Shown here piece by piece: positions 8,033-17,233 of a DNA stretch of 64,000 nt. This stretch comes from Streptomyces genisteinicus (GTDB taxonomy: Bacteria; Actinomycetota; Actinomycetes; Streptomycetales; Streptomycetaceae): positions 3,672,501-3,736,500 of the forward strand of contig NZ_CP060825.1 in the NCBI RefSeq assembly GCF_014489615.1, written 5' to 3'. Within the stretch, counting starts at the first letter, position 1. Every line of letters starts with the position of its first letter. The translations under genes and the position numbers were made by a program. Below the pieces are notes generated by a model that did no database searches, had not been told where the DNA came from, and saw nothing but the letters and a program-made list of their open reading frames with translations.

Positions 8033-9517
8033 ATGAACGACGCCGAGATACGGATGCCCGCGCAGCGGCCGGCGGCGGGGGCCGCATCGGGCGCCGGACG
8101 CATCCCCGAGGTGCCCGGGTTCGCCTCGCGTGCGAGTTCCGGGCGTCAGGACGCCGACGGGCCGCTCCGTTCCCCCAAGGAGATCGGCAAGGCGCTCAGG
8201 GACCGCGTTCCCCGGTCCGGTCACGATTCGCTCGTGCTCACACAGGACCGGCCCGACGCGGTCCGTGCCGTGGAGGAGTCCAGCCGCGGCCGGGTCCCCG
8301 AGCTCACGCCGATACGGGTGGGGCGGATGACCGCCTCGCCGTTCGCGTTCCTGCGGGGCTCCGCCGGGCTCATGGGGCACGACCTGGTGGGCACGCCCGT
8401 CACGGGGATCGCCGCCCAGCTCTGCGGCGACGCCCACGCGGCCAACTTCGGCCTCTACGGGGACGCGCGGGGCGGGCTGGTGATCGACCTCAACGACTTC
8501 GACGAGACGGTCGTCGGTCCGTGGGAGTGGGATCTCAAGCGGCTCGCCGTCTCGCTGGTCCTCGCGGGCCGGGTGGTGGGCGCGGACGAGGACGTGTGCC
8601 GCGCGGCGGCCTTCGACACCGTCGGCGCCTACCGGCGCACCATGCGGCTGCTGGCCAGGCTCCCCGCCCTCGACGCGTGGAACGCCATCGCCGACGAGGA
8701 ACTGGTGTCCCACACGGACGCCCGTGACCTGCTCGGCACCCTGGACCGGGTCTCTGCCAAGGTCCGCAACAACACCAGCGCCCGGTTCGCCGCGCGGTCG
8801 ACGGAGCGGGTGACGGTGGAGGACGGCACCGAGGAGTGCCGCTTCGTGGACGCGCCGCCCGTGCTCAGGCGGGTTCCGGACGCCGAAGCGGCGGCGGTCG
8901 CCTCGGCGCTCGGCCCCTATCTGGCCACCGTCTCCGAGGACCGCCTGCCGCTGCTGGCCCGCTACGCCGTGCACGACGTGGCGTTCCGTGTGGTGGGCAC
9001 GGGCAGCGTGGGCACCCGGTCCTACGTCGTCCTGCTGCTCGACCACCGCGGGGACGCGCTGATCCTCCAGGTGAAGGAGGCCCGCCCCTCCGCGCTGGAG
9101 CCGCATCTGCGGGCGGCCGGCTTCACCGTGCAGCCGGCGGGCCACGAAGGCCGGCGGGTGGTCATGGGGCAGAAGCGGATGCAGGTGGTGAGCGACATCC
9201 TGCTCGGCTGGACGACCGTGGAGGGCCGTCCCTTCCAGGTGCGCCAGTTCCGCAACCGCAAGGGAAGTGTGGACCCCGCCGCGCTCACCCCGGACCAGCT
9301 CGACGACTACGGACGGATGACCGGGGCCCTGCTGGCCCGGGCGCATGCGCACAGCGCCGATCCGAGGCTGCTCGCCGGGTACTGCGGCAAGAACGAGGAG
9401 CTCGACGAGGCGCTCGCCTCCTTCGCGGTCGCCTACGCCGACCTGACGGAGGCCGACCACGCGGATCTGCTGGCCGCGGTGAAGAACGGCCGCATAGCCG
9501 CTGAACTGGGAGTGTGA
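8033..9517 (+). CDS. DUF2252 family protein (kinase-like fold)
   Basis: Conserved actinobacterial protein of unknown substrate. I use ATG 8033 (494 aa) because GGGGGAGG precedes it; the open frame continues upstream to 7808 without support. Family landmarks are CGDAHAANFG and DLNDFDETVVGPWEWDLKRL, which resemble the catalytic and metal loops of aminoglycoside phosphotransferase-like kinases (GDxHxxN and DFD). A phosphotransferase activity is therefore plausible but inferred. There are no membrane segments. It stands after tRNA-Leu and 33 bp before the J-domain gene. Confidence 0.85.
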   Translation: MNDAEIRMPAQRPAAGAASGAGRIPEVPGFASRASSGRQDADGPLRSPKEIGKALRDRVPRSGHDSLVLTQDRPDAVRAVEESSRGRVPELTPIRVGRMTASPFAFLRGSAGLMGHDLVGTPVTGIAAQLCGDAHAANFGLYGDARGGLVIDLNDFDETVVGPWEWDLKRLAVSLVLAGRVVGADEDVCRAAAFDTVGAYRRTMRLLARLPALDAWNAIADEELVSHTDARDLLGTLDRVSAKVRNNTSARFAARSTERVTVEDGTEECRFVDAPPVLRRVPDAEAAAVASALGPYLATVSEDRLPLLARYAVHDVAFRVVGTGSVGTRSYVVLLLDHRGDALILQVKEARPSALEPHLRAAGFTVQPAGHEGRRVVMGQKRMQVVSDILLGWTTVEGRPFQVRQFRNRKGSVDPAALTPDQLDDYGRMTGALLARAHAHSADPRLLAGYCGKNEELDEALASFAVAYADLTEADHADLLAAVKNGRIAAELGV

Positions 9518-9538
9518 CAGGGGACCGGGGCACGCCCG

Positions 9539-9550
9539 TAGGGTGGACGA
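9539..9550 (+). promoter_or_regulatory. leaderless promoter -10 (TAGGGT, 6-nt spacer)
   Basis: TAGGGT followed by GGACGA and then GTG. This TANNNT-N6-start arrangement is the actinobacterial leaderless pattern, and it decides the GTG start of the J-domain gene. Confidence 0.5.
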
Positions 9551-10432
9551 GTGACCCAGGAAGCCGCCGGGGGGCCCGGCACCCGGAACGACGAAGAGCG
9601 CGACGCGCGGCAGGACGCGGCGCAGGACGGTCCGCGGGCGACGCCCGAGGGCGCCGCGGAGCGTCCTGAGGACCGGCTGGCCCGCGCGGTGCACACCGCC
9701 GAGCAGGCGCTGATCGAGTTCGAGATCGCGCTGGAGACGTTCCGGGTGGAGGTGGAGAACTTCTCCCGCCTCCACCACCAGAAGCTCGGTCCGATGTACG
9801 CGCGCCTGGACGAGCTGGACGCCCGCATCGCCGAGGCCCGCGCGGCGCGCAGCGGCGATCCCGAGGATCTGCGCAAGGCGCAGGAGGCGCGCGCTCTGGT
9901 GATGCCCATGCCGGGCGTCGACGAGCTCTTCCACGACTGGATGGACGGCGACGGCCTGTCGCCCGAGGCCGCGGCGATGCTCACCGGTCAGCCCGTGCGC
10001 GGGCCCAGGAGGGTCAGGCCCAGCGACGAGGCCAGGCGGCTGTACCGGGAGCTGGCGCGCAAGGCGCATCCGGACCTGGCGCAGGACGAGGACGAGCGGA
10101 CGCGCCGCGACGAGTTCATCGCCCGGGTGAACGCGGCCTACGGGCTCGGTGACGCGGCGAAGCTGCGGGAGCTCGCCGAGGAGTGGGAGGCCGGTCCTGT
10201 CCCGCCCGCGCCCCGGCTGAGCGAGAGCGACGAGCTCTACGCCCGGCTCGAGTGGCTGTCGCAGCGCAAGGAGCTGTTGACCGCCGTCGCCCGTGAACTG
10301 GAGGACAGCGCCATCGGAGCCATGCTGCGGATGGCCCCCGACGATCCGGACGGTCTGCTCGACGAGATCGCCGAGCAGCTGCTGGCCCAGGTCGCCGAGC
10401 GGGAGAAGGAACTGGCCGGTCTGGTGGAGTAG
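9551..10432 (+). CDS. J-domain-containing protein
   Basis: 293 aa from GTG 9551. An acidic disordered N-terminus (to about residue 45) is followed by a predicted coiled coil (about 50-105, rich in Glu/Leu/Arg). A short J-like domain near 160-200 has RRLYRELARKAHPDLAQ, with the HPD tripeptide that stimulates Hsp70 ATPase. A second helical region ends the protein. No G/F or zinc region is present, so it is a specialised co-chaperone-like protein rather than DnaJ. There is no Shine-Dalgarno: TAGGGT (9539-9544) lies 6 nt before the GTG, suggesting leaderless transcription. Confidence 0.8.
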   Translation: MTQEAAGGPGTRNDEERDARQDAAQDGPRATPEGAAERPEDRLARAVHTAEQALIEFEIALETFRVEVENFSRLHHQKLGPMYARLDELDARIAEARAARSGDPEDLRKAQEARALVMPMPGVDELFHDWMDGDGLSPEAAAMLTGQPVRGPRRVRPSDEARRLYRELARKAHPDLAQDEDERTRRDEFIARVNAAYGLGDAAKLRELAEEWEAGPVPPAPRLSESDELYARLEWLSQRKELLTAVARELEDSAIGAMLRMAPDDPDGLLDEIAEQLLAQVAEREKELAGLVE

Positions 10433-10551
10433 GTTCGTCGGGCCGTCGCGCCTGCGCGCGGTCCGGCCGGGCCGTCCGTGCCGGACGGGCGCCCGCACGG
10501 GCAGACTCTCCGGCCACACACCCAGGTACGTACGAGAGAAGGCATCACCCC

Positions 10552-10896
10552 ATGAACTTCGCCCCGCTGCCCGCCGTGGACGCCGCCGCGGTACCGGCCG
10601 ACGGTCTGGTCGTGGACGTCCGGGAGGCCGACGAGTGGGCGGCCGGTCACGTCGACGGAGCGCTTCACGTGCCGATGAGCGACTTCGTCGCGCGCTTCGG
10701 CGAGGTGACGGAGGCCGTGGCGGACGGTCGGCGCGCGTACGTCATGTGCCGTGTCGGAGGCCGGTCCGCGCAGGTCACCCAGTACCTGGTGCAGCAGGGC
10801 ATCGACGCCGTGAACATCAGCGGCGGAATGCTCGCCTGGGAGGGCGCCGGGCGCCCGATGGTGGCCGAGAGCGGGGACGCCGCCTACGTGCTCTGA
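10552..10896 (+). CDS. single-domain rhodanese-like sulfurtransferase
   Basis: 114-aa cytoplasmic rhodanese module. It shows the CH2A-like opening VDVREADEWAAGHVDGALHVP, and active-site Cys66 in the loop CRVGGRS, where the persulfide would form. The six-residue loop is the GlpE/PspE class, typical of thiosulfate or polysulfide sulfurtransferases. Ribosome site GAGAGAAGG precedes ATG 10552. The partner and sulfur acceptor are unknown. Confidence 0.9.
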   Translation: MNFAPLPAVDAAAVPADGLVVDVREADEWAAGHVDGALHVPMSDFVARFGEVTEAVADGRRAYVMCRVGGRSAQVTQYLVQQGIDAVNISGGMLAWEGAGRPMVAESGDAAYVL

Positions 10897-11242
10897 GCCG
10901 GAGACGGGAAGCCCGCGGCCGCGCGCCGGCTGCTTGCGCCGGGCCGCCCCGGCCGCCCCGTCAGGGGCCCGGCAGCCGGAGCCGGTCGCCCGCGGGCGGG
11001 ACCGGCCCACGGAGGGGCCGGACGGCCGGGCCGGGCCGGATCAGGCGTCGACGGGCCCGGCGGGGGCCGTCAGCGGCTTCGCCGGTCGGTGAGCGGAGTG
11101 GAGAGCGGCACGGGCGCGGGTGGCCGCGATGGGTGGCCGCGGCGCAGAGGGAGCCCCGCGCCGTCCTCGGGCGGGACGTCCAGGCACTCCCCGCACGCGG
11201 CGGGCGCCGTCGCCCCGTGCGGGTGCCGCCGTGGCACCGTCG
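10897..11242. other. convergent GC-rich intergenic region
   Basis: About 345 bp of very G+C-rich DNA between the rhodanese gene (plus) and paaE (minus). Short GC-rich inverted repeats could end either unit, but I see no single dominant stem and no credible coding frame. Confidence 0.4.
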
Positions 11243-12298
11243 TCAGCGGTCGAAGTCCAGCTCGACCTCCGCGGTGGCCGGGTGCGACTGGCAGGCGAGG
11301 ACGTAACCCGCCTCCGTCTCCTCCGGCTCCAGCGCGTAGTTGCGGTCCATGCGGACCTCGCCGGAGACCAGGAAGGCGCGGCAGGTGCCGCAGACGCCGC
11401 CCTTGCAGGCGTACGGCGCGTCCGCCCGGCTGCGCAGCACCGTCTCCAGCAGGGTCTCCCCCTCCTGCACGGGCCAGGAGCCGGAACGGCCGTCGAGGGT
11501 GGCGGTCAGCGAGGCGTGGGCGGGAGCGGCGGCACGGGCCGGCGAGGGGGCCGACCCGTCGTCCACATGGAAGATCTCCTGGTGGATGCGGCCACGGTCC
11601 ACGCCGAGCTCGCGCAGGGACTGCTCGGCGCCCTGGACGAGCCCGAAGGGCCCGCAGAGGAACCAGCCGTCGACGTCGCCGACCGCGAGCAGGGCGGGCA
11701 GCAGGGCCGTCAGCCGTGCCCGGTCCAGCCTGCCGGACGGCAGACCGGCCTGCTGCTCCTCCCGGGAGAGGACGGTGACCAGCTGGAACCGGTCGGGCCA
11801 GCGGTCCTTGAGGTCGGCGGTCTCGTCCAGGAACATCGTCGAGGCCGCGGTGCGGTCGCTGCGGATCAGGCAGAACCGTGCCTTCGGCTCCGTCGCGAGC
11901 AGGGTGGCGGCCATCGAGAGCACCGGGGTGACACCACTGCCGCCGACGATCGCGGCGAAGTACCCGGGGCGGGGCGGCAGCAGGAAGCGGCCCATCGGCG
12001 CCATGGCCTCGACGACGTCGCCCACCGCGAGCTCCTTGAGCGCGTACGTCGAGAACTCGCCCCCGTCGACCAGCCGGATGCCCACCCGCAGGACGGGAGC
12101 GGTACCGGCCGGGGACGACGGAGCGCAGATCGAGTACGTGCGCCGGATCTCCTCGCCGTCCACGATCCGCCGCAGCGCCAGGTGCTGGCCCGGGGTGTGG
12201 CGGAACGTCTCGTGCAGTTCGGCAGGGACGTCGAAGGTGACGGCGACCGAGTCGTCGGTGAGCTGCTCGACGGCGGCCACCCGGAGCGGATGGAACAT
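11243..12298 (-). CDS. paaE: phenylacetyl-CoA 1,2-epoxidase reductase subunit PaaE
   Basis: Electron-transfer subunit of the PaaABCE monooxygenase that epoxidises phenylacetyl-CoA. In 351 aa the N-terminal flavodoxin-reductase FAD domain (RTYSIC) is followed by an NAD(P)H domain (GGSGVTPVLSMA). A C-terminal plant-type [2Fe-2S] ferredoxin (from about residue 295) has cysteines in CKGGVCGTC and LACQ. Its ATG directly abuts the paaD stop codon. It is the last gene of paaABCDE. Confidence 0.95.
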   Translation of the reverse strand: MFHPLRVAAVEQLTDDSVAVTFDVPAELHETFRHTPGQHLALRRIVDGEEIRRTYSICAPSSPAGTAPVLRVGIRLVDGGEFSTYALKELAVGDVVEAMAPMGRFLLPPRPGYFAAIVGGSGVTPVLSMAATLLATEPKARFCLIRSDRTAASTMFLDETADLKDRWPDRFQLVTVLSREEQQAGLPSGRLDRARLTALLPALLAVGDVDGWFLCGPFGLVQGAEQSLRELGVDRGRIHQEIFHVDDGSAPSPARAAAPAHASLTATLDGRSGSWPVQEGETLLETVLRSRADAPYACKGGVCGTCRAFLVSGEVRMDRNYALEPEETEAGYVLACQSHPATAEVELDFDR

Positions 12299-12802
12299 CT
12301 ACAGCTCCTTGAAGTGGTCGAAGGGTTCACGGCAGGAGACGCAGCGGCGCAGCGCCTTGCACGCCGTCGAGGAGAACCGGCTCAGCAGCTCGGTCTCCGT
12401 CGAGCCGCAGTGCGGGCAGCGGACCGAGAGGGAGAGCGGGACCGGGCCGTCCGCCGCCCGCGCGCGCGGCGGGGCTATGCCGAACTCGCTGAGCTTGCGG
12501 CGGCCCTCGGCCGTGATGTCGTCCGTCGACCAGGCGGGAGCGAGCACCGTGACGACGGACACGTCCGCCACCCCGTGCTCGTGGAGCACGCGCTCGATGT
12601 CCGCGGACATCGCCTCGATCGCGGGGCAGCCCGTGTAGGTGGGGGTGAGCTCGACCCGCACCCGGTCGGGCCCGGTCACGTGGACCTCCCGGATGACACC
12701 CAGCTCCTCGAGGGTCAGCACCGGCAGCTCCGGGTCGGGCACGGAGCCCGCGATCCTCCGCAGCCGGGCCTCGGCACCGGTGTCCTGCGTCCCCGTCACC
12801 AT
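12299..12802 (-). CDS. paaD: PaaD, MIP18-type Fe-S assembly factor for phenylacetyl-CoA epoxidase
   Basis: 167 aa: a DUF59/MIP18 domain (about residues 10-100) and a C-terminal zinc-ribbon-like element with CPHCG and CVSC pairs. PaaD is thought to help mature the Fe-S or di-iron centres of the epoxidase (family knowledge). It overlaps the paaC stop by 7 bases and abuts paaE. Confidence 0.94.
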   Translation of the reverse strand: MVTGTQDTGAEARLRRIAGSVPDPELPVLTLEELGVIREVHVTGPDRVRVELTPTYTGCPAIEAMSADIERVLHEHGVADVSVVTVLAPAWSTDDITAEGRRKLSEFGIAPPRARAADGPVPLSLSVRCPHCGSTETELLSRFSSTACKALRRCVSCREPFDHFKEL

Positions 12803-13584
12803 GACGCCCCCGGATGGCTCCGGTGGAGATGCTGCATCTCCGCCAGCATCCGGCCGAACGACTCGGTGTGCACGCCCTGCCGGCCCGCGCCCGCGGTCCA
12901 GGCGCCCGTGCGCGGCCCTGTGGGCACCGTGAGCGTGGCCTGCTTCAGCAGCTGGCCGACCTGCTCCAGCCAGGCCGCCTCCATGTCCGCCACGACCTCG
13001 GGGCCGAGCCCCAGGCCGTCGACGGGTGCGAACAGCTCTCCGGTGAAGCGCCAGAGCGCGTCGCAGGCACGCTGCATGCGCTCGTGGCTCTCGGCGGTGC
13101 CGTCACCGAGCCGCAGGACCCACTGCTCCGCGTGGTCGCGGTGGTAGGCGATCTCCTTGACGGCCTTGGCGGCCAGACCCGCGAAGGGGCCGTCGCCCGC
13201 GGCGAGTTCCCGGTGGAGCAGGCTCTGGTGGACGGAGAAGAACAGCTGGCGGGCGATGGTGTGCGCGAAGTCGCCGTTCGGCTGCTCGACCAGCTGGAGA
13301 TTGCGGAACTCGCGCTCTTCGCGCAGGTACGCGAGCTCGTCCTCGTCGCCGGCGAGGGAGAGCAGGATCCTGGCCTGGCCCAGCAGATCGAGGGCGATGT
13401 TGGCGAGGGCCACCTCCTCCTCGAGCACGGGCGCGTGTCCCGCCCACTCCCCCAGCCGGTGGGAGAGCACCAGGGCGTCGTCGCCGAGGGCGAGGGCGGC
13501 GCGTGCCGTCGAGGGGTCCGTGCCGGGGCCCGGCACGGACGCCGGGTCGGGGCCCGCCGCGGGGTGCGTGGTCGTGGAGGTCAC
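12796..13584 (-). CDS. paaC: phenylacetyl-CoA epoxidase subunit PaaC
   Basis: 262-aa ferritin-like helical subunit that scaffolds the catalytic PaaA. The start is GTG 13584, which overlaps the paaB stop as GTGA; the long upstream frame is the shadow of paaB. Conserved blocks include ALGDDALVLSHRLGEW, NIALDLLGQAR and the helix KEIAYHRDHAEQWV. A short Pro/Thr-rich N-terminal tail (about 25 aa) precedes the fold. Confidence 0.94.
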   Translation of the reverse strand: MTSTTTHPAAGPDPASVPGPGTDPSTARAALALGDDALVLSHRLGEWAGHAPVLEEEVALANIALDLLGQARILLSLAGDEDELAYLREEREFRNLQLVEQPNGDFAHTIARQLFFSVHQSLLHRELAAGDGPFAGLAAKAVKEIAYHRDHAEQWVLRLGDGTAESHERMQRACDALWRFTGELFAPVDGLGLGPEVVADMEAAWLEQVGQLLKQATLTVPTGPRTGAWTAGAGRQGVHTESFGRMLAEMQHLHRSHPGASW

Positions 13585-13871
13585 AGGTGCTGCACCCCTT
13601 CCGGGATCTCGTAGAAGGTGGGGTGCCGGTAGGGCTTGTCGGCGGAGGGCTCGAAGAACGGGTCCCTCTCGTCGGGGGAGGAGGCGGTGATCGCGGTGGA
13701 CGGGACGACCCACAGCGAGACGCCCTCGCTCCGGCGGGTGTAGAGGTCCCGGGCGTTCCTCAGGGCCATCTCGGCGTCCGGGGCGTGCAGACTGCCGGCG
13801 TGTGTGTGGGACAGGCCGCGGCGCGAGCGCACGAAGACCTCCCACAGCGGCCATTCGGTCGGACTGCTCAT
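13581..13871 (-). CDS. paaB: phenylacetyl-CoA epoxidase subunit PaaB
   Basis: 96-aa small subunit of the phenylacetyl-CoA epoxidase. Typical PaaB core: EWPLWEVFVRSRRGLSHTHAGSLHA, here EWPLWEVFVRSR then HTHAGSLHAPDAEMA, with C-terminal HPTFYEIPEGV. It overlaps paaA upstream and paaC downstream by 4 bases each, so the subunits are translationally coupled. Confidence 0.95.
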   Translation of the reverse strand: MSSPTEWPLWEVFVRSRRGLSHTHAGSLHAPDAEMALRNARDLYTRRSEGVSLWVVPSTAITASSPDERDPFFEPSADKPYRHPTFYEIPEGVQHL

Positions 13872-14836
13872 GCCGTCGCCTCCCCGGGCTCGGTGTGCTG
13901 TGCGGTGCGGTGCTTCTCCGCGTACGCGGCGGCGGCTTCACGGACCCACGCGCCCTCTTCGTGCGCGCGGCGGCGCTGGGTGATGCGCTGTTCGTTGCAC
14001 GGGCCGTTGCCCTTGAGGACCTCGTGGAACTCGGTCCAGTCGATCGCTCCGAAGTCGTGGTGTCCGCGCTCCTCGTTCCACCGGAGATCCGGGTCGGGGA
14101 GGGTGAGGCCGAGGGACTCGGCCTGCGGGACGCAGATGTCGACGAAGCGCTGGCGCAGTTCGTCGTTGGAATGGCGCTTGATCTTCCAGGCCATCGACTG
14201 GGCGGAGTGGGCGGAGGCGTCGTCGGGCGGGCCGAACATCATCAGGGACGGCCACCACCAGCGGTCCACGGCGTCCTGTGCCATCGCGTGCTGCTCGGGC
14301 GTGCCCCGGGAGAGGGCGAGCAGCAGCTCGTACCCCTGGCGCTGGTGGAACGACTCCTCCTTGCAGACACGGACCATCGCGCGGGCGTAGGGGCCGTAGG
14401 AGCAGCGGCAGAGGGGGACCTGGTTGGTGATCGCGGCGCCGTCCACGAGCCAGCCGATCGCGCCGACGTCGGCCCAGGTCAGGGTCGGGTAGTTGAAGAT
14501 CGACGAGTACTTCTGGCGGCCGGTGTGGAGCTTGTCCAGCAGCTCGTCGCGGCTGGTGCCCAGGGTCTCCGCCGCGCTGTACAGGTACAGGCCGTGGCCC
14601 GCCTCGTCCTGGACCTTGGCCATCAGGATCGCCTTGCGGCGCAGCGAGGGGGCGCGGGTGATCCAGTTGGCCTCGGGCTGCATTCCGATGATCTCGGAGT
14701 GCGCGTGCTGGGCCATCTGGCGGACGAGCGTGGCGCGGTAGGCGTCCGGCATCCAGTCGCGCGGTTCGATGCGCTCGTCGGCGGCCACGGCGGCGTCGAA
14801 CGCCGCCTCGTACGCATCCGCAGTCACTGCCGTCAT
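13868..14836 (-). CDS. paaA: phenylacetyl-CoA epoxidase catalytic subunit PaaA
   Basis: 322-aa di-iron oxygenase subunit that inserts oxygen into the ring of phenylacetyl-CoA. The di-iron ligands are visible in the helices DEAGHGLYL and KEESFHQRQGYE (ExxH-type pairs), with the expected length and HAHSEIIGMQPE near the N-terminus. It is the first gene of paaABCDE. An 18-bp palindrome lies 13 bp before its start codon, shared with the paaN/paaH promoter region. Confidence 0.96.
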   Translation of the reverse strand: MTAVTADAYEAAFDAAVAADERIEPRDWMPDAYRATLVRQMAQHAHSEIIGMQPEANWITRAPSLRRKAILMAKVQDEAGHGLYLYSAAETLGTSRDELLDKLHTGRQKYSSIFNYPTLTWADVGAIGWLVDGAAITNQVPLCRCSYGPYARAMVRVCKEESFHQRQGYELLLALSRGTPEQHAMAQDAVDRWWWPSLMMFGPPDDASAHSAQSMAWKIKRHSNDELRQRFVDICVPQAESLGLTLPDPDLRWNEERGHHDFGAIDWTEFHEVLKGNGPCNEQRITQRRRAHEEGAWVREAAAAYAEKHRTAQHTEPGEATA

Positions 14837-14848
14837 CGGGACTCCCCT

Positions 14849-14866
14849 ACCGACCGATCGTTCGGT
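14849..14866. promoter_or_regulatory. PaaR-type operator upstream of paaA
   Basis: ACCGACCGATCGTTCGGT is the exact reverse complement of the 18-mer at 19784-19801. It contains the core ACCGNNCGNNCGGT when read on the minus strand, which I recall as the C. glutamicum PaaR motif. Its position over the paaA leader fits repression. Confidence 0.75.
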
Positions 14867-15011
14867 TCACTGGCTTCAATGGTGAGACGAGGGCCCTTAA
14901 GGTGTCAACCCTGTGGATGACCGACGGGGGCGGCGCACACCGCGCCGAGGGCGTGGCGGACGCCGGCGCGGCCGGACGGACGGCGCGAGGACGACGAGGA
15001 TCGGGGCGGGG

Positions 15012-15878
15012 ATGAGGTCCGACGAGCACGAGGACGGAGCGGTCGCGGGCGGCCCGGGTGCCGCCGCTCCACCGCCGCCCCGGACCCCGGACGACGCCGA
15101 CGCCGCGCCGCCCGCACCGGGACCCGCACCGGGACCGGAACCCGCATCCGGACCCGCACCGGGACCCGAATCCGCGCCGGGACCCGTGGGCCCGCCGGCC
15201 GCCGAGCCCGGTCCCGCCGCCGGCATCGCCGCGCTCGACCTGCCGTACCAGGTGGCCGCCGCGATCGGGCTCGCCCTCGTCGGCGTCCTCGCCGCCGTCC
15301 ATCTGGCGATGGTCTTCCTGCACGTCGCGCCGTCCAACACGGTGACCAAGAGCCACGGCGACGCGGTCCGCTGGTGGGTCTTCCCGGAGTTCGAGCAGAA
15401 CTGGCGGCTCTTCGCCCCGAACCCCCTCCAGCAGAACGTGGCCGTGGAGGTGCGGGCCGAGTACCTGGCGGCCGACGGGCAGCGCCGGACGACGGAGTGG
15501 ATCGACATGACGGCGCAGGACGCCGAGGCGATCCGCGGCAACCTCTTCCCCAGCCACGTCCACCAGAACCAGCTCCGCCGGGGCTGGGACTTCTACCTCG
15601 GTTCCCACGACGACGACAACCGCCCGAACGGCGTCCGCGGCCGGCTGGCCGAGCAGTATCTGCGCAGGATCGCCATGGAGCGGCTGGAGGGCGCCGGTCT
15701 CGACGGCCCGGTCCAGCGCGTCCAGCTCAGGTCGGCGAGCCGGTCGATCAAGGCGCCCGAGTGGAGCGCCGAGAAGACCGACACCCGGCCTGTGCATCGT
15801 GAGCTGCCGTGGTGGACGATCACCCCTGCCGACCTGCCCGCGGGCGTCGTGAACGGGCGGACGGAGGAACGCGGATGA
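15012..15878 (+). CDS. DUF5819 family membrane protein
   Basis: 288 aa from ATG 15012. A 75-aa tail of Pro/Gly/Ala repeats (tandem PGPAPGPE-like units) is followed by one membrane helix (about residues 80-103). A conserved C-terminal domain carries FPEFEQNWRLFAPNP and HRELPWWTI. The RLFAPNPLQ block is characteristic of DUF5819. The stop overlaps the HTTM gene start as ATGA, so the pair is coupled. Function is unknown; partnership with the HTTM enzyme is inferred from synteny. Confidence 0.75.
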   Translation: MRSDEHEDGAVAGGPGAAAPPPPRTPDDADAAPPAPGPAPGPEPASGPAPGPESAPGPVGPPAAEPGPAAGIAALDLPYQVAAAIGLALVGVLAAVHLAMVFLHVAPSNTVTKSHGDAVRWWVFPEFEQNWRLFAPNPLQQNVAVEVRAEYLAADGQRRTTEWIDMTAQDAEAIRGNLFPSHVHQNQLRRGWDFYLGSHDDDNRPNGVRGRLAEQYLRRIAMERLEGAGLDGPVQRVQLRSASRSIKAPEWSAEKTDTRPVHRELPWWTITPADLPAGVVNGRTEERG

Positions 15879-17233
15879 CACCGGGCCCCACGCCCACGGG
15901 ACCGATACCCCCGCCGCCGCTCTCCGCCGCCGCGGGGACGCCCCAGCCCGTGGCCCCCGCTCCCGCTCCCGGCGCCCCCGCTCCCGGGGCTCCCGCCGGG
16001 GCGGTGCCCGGCCCGGGGCCGGCGCCGCAGGCGCCCGCCGCCCGGGGGACGGGGACGCTTCCCGACAGCAGGGCGGCACGCGCCCTCCAGCGCGTCACGG
16101 AGACGGTGCTGGGGCCGTACCAGAGCGCCGTCGTCCGCATCGGCTTCGCCGGCACCTGGCTGGTGTTCCTGCTCTTCGAGCTGCCGAACCGGCACCGTCT
16201 GTACGGGCCCGAGGGCCCGTTCAGCTGGGACATGGGACGGCAGATGGTCGCGGGCAGCGACGCCTTCACCGGACTGCTGTGGTCGCAGAGCGCCTGGTGG
16301 TTCGAGGCGGTCTACGGCGTCGCCGTGCTGTCGAGCCTGCTGCTGCTGCTCGGCTGGCGCACCCGCGCCGCGTCCGCGCTGTTCCTGTTCGGGGTGCTGT
16401 CCCTGCAGAACCGGACGATCCTCGTCGGCGACGGCGGCGACAACGTCGTGCACCTGATGGCGATCTACCTCGTGTTCACCCGGTGCGCCCGGGTGTGGTC
16501 CCTCGACGCCCGCCGCGCCGCGCGCCGTGCCCCCGGCCGTCCCGCCGGCGACGCGGCGGGGCCGCTGCTGTGGGCCCTGGTCGGCACCGGGCTCCTCGCG
16601 GGCACCCTGCTCAACCGGACGGACACCTTCGTCATCGCGCTGCTGTGGACCCTGTGGGTGGTCCAAGGGCTGTGGTGGCTGGTCAGCCGGTACGCGCAGG
16701 GCAGCCAGCCGTTCGTGCTGCTGGACTCGCTGGCGAACCTCGTCCACAACACCGCCCTGGTGGTGATCATGGCCGAGGTCTGCCTGATCTACGCCACGGC
16801 GGGCTGGTACAAGATCCAGGGCTCGCGCTGGCAGGACGGCACCGCGCTGTACTACCCGCTCAAGCTGGAGTACTTCACCCCCTGGCCCGGGCTCTCCGAC
16901 CTGCTCGCGGCGAGCGGCCTGATGGTGATGGTCCTGACCTACGCGACGGTGTTCGTGCAGGTCGCCTTCCCGTTCACGCTCTTCAACCGGAAGGTCAAGA
17001 ACGTCCTGCTGGTGGCGATGATCGTGGAGCACGCCGGCATCGCGCTGATCCTCGGCCTGCCGTTCTTCTCGCTCGCGATGATCGCGGCCGACGCAGTCTT
17101 CCTCCCCACGGTCTTCCTGGTGTGGCTGGGGGCGGCGACCGTGCGCACGCGCGACCGGGTGATCCGGCGGACGCCCTGGGCGAAACGCCTCCGGGCCGCC
17201 GACGGCGGGCCGCCGCGTACGCTCGTCGGGTGA
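15875..17233 (+). CDS. HTTM-domain membrane protein (vitamin K-dependent carboxylase-like)
   Basis: 452 aa: Pro/Ala-rich N-terminus (to about residue 65), then a polytopic HTTM domain with six or more helices. Landmarks include GPEGPFSWDMG, LGWRTRAASALFLFGVLSLQNR and DGGDNVVHLMAIYLVFTRC. The HTTM fold is shared with gamma-glutamyl carboxylase, but I cannot confirm the catalytic Lys/His residues, so activity is uncertain. It is coupled to the DUF5819 gene upstream and the SpoU methylase downstream by 4-base overlaps. Confidence 0.82.
   Translation: MTPGPTPTGPIPPPPLSAAAGTPQPVAPAPAPGAPAPGAPAGAVPGPGPAPQAPAARGTGTLPDSRAARALQRVTETVLGPYQSAVVRIGFAGTWLVFLLFELPNRHRLYGPEGPFSWDMGRQMVAGSDAFTGLLWSQSAWWFEAVYGVAVLSSLLLLLGWRTRAASALFLFGVLSLQNRTILVGDGGDNVVHLMAIYLVFTRCARVWSLDARRAARRAPGRPAGDAAGPLLWALVGTGLLAGTLLNRTDTFVIALLWTLWVVQGLWWLVSRYAQGSQPFVLLDSLANLVHNTALVVIMAEVCLIYATAGWYKIQGSRWQDGTALYYPLKLEYFTPWPGLSDLLAASGLMVMVLTYATVFVQVAFPFTLFNRKVKNVLLVAMIVEHAGIALILGLPFFSLAMIAADAVFLPTVFLVWLGAATVRTRDRVIRRTPWAKRLRAADGGPPRTLVG

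Noticed and set aside
7964..10519. 851-aa minus-strand open frame
   Set aside because: Antisense to the DUF2252 and J-domain genes; composition is typical of a shadow frame.
15100..15200. CRISPR-like short repeats
   Set aside because: They are in-frame Pro/Gly/Ala codon repeats of the DUF5819 protein tail, without spacers.
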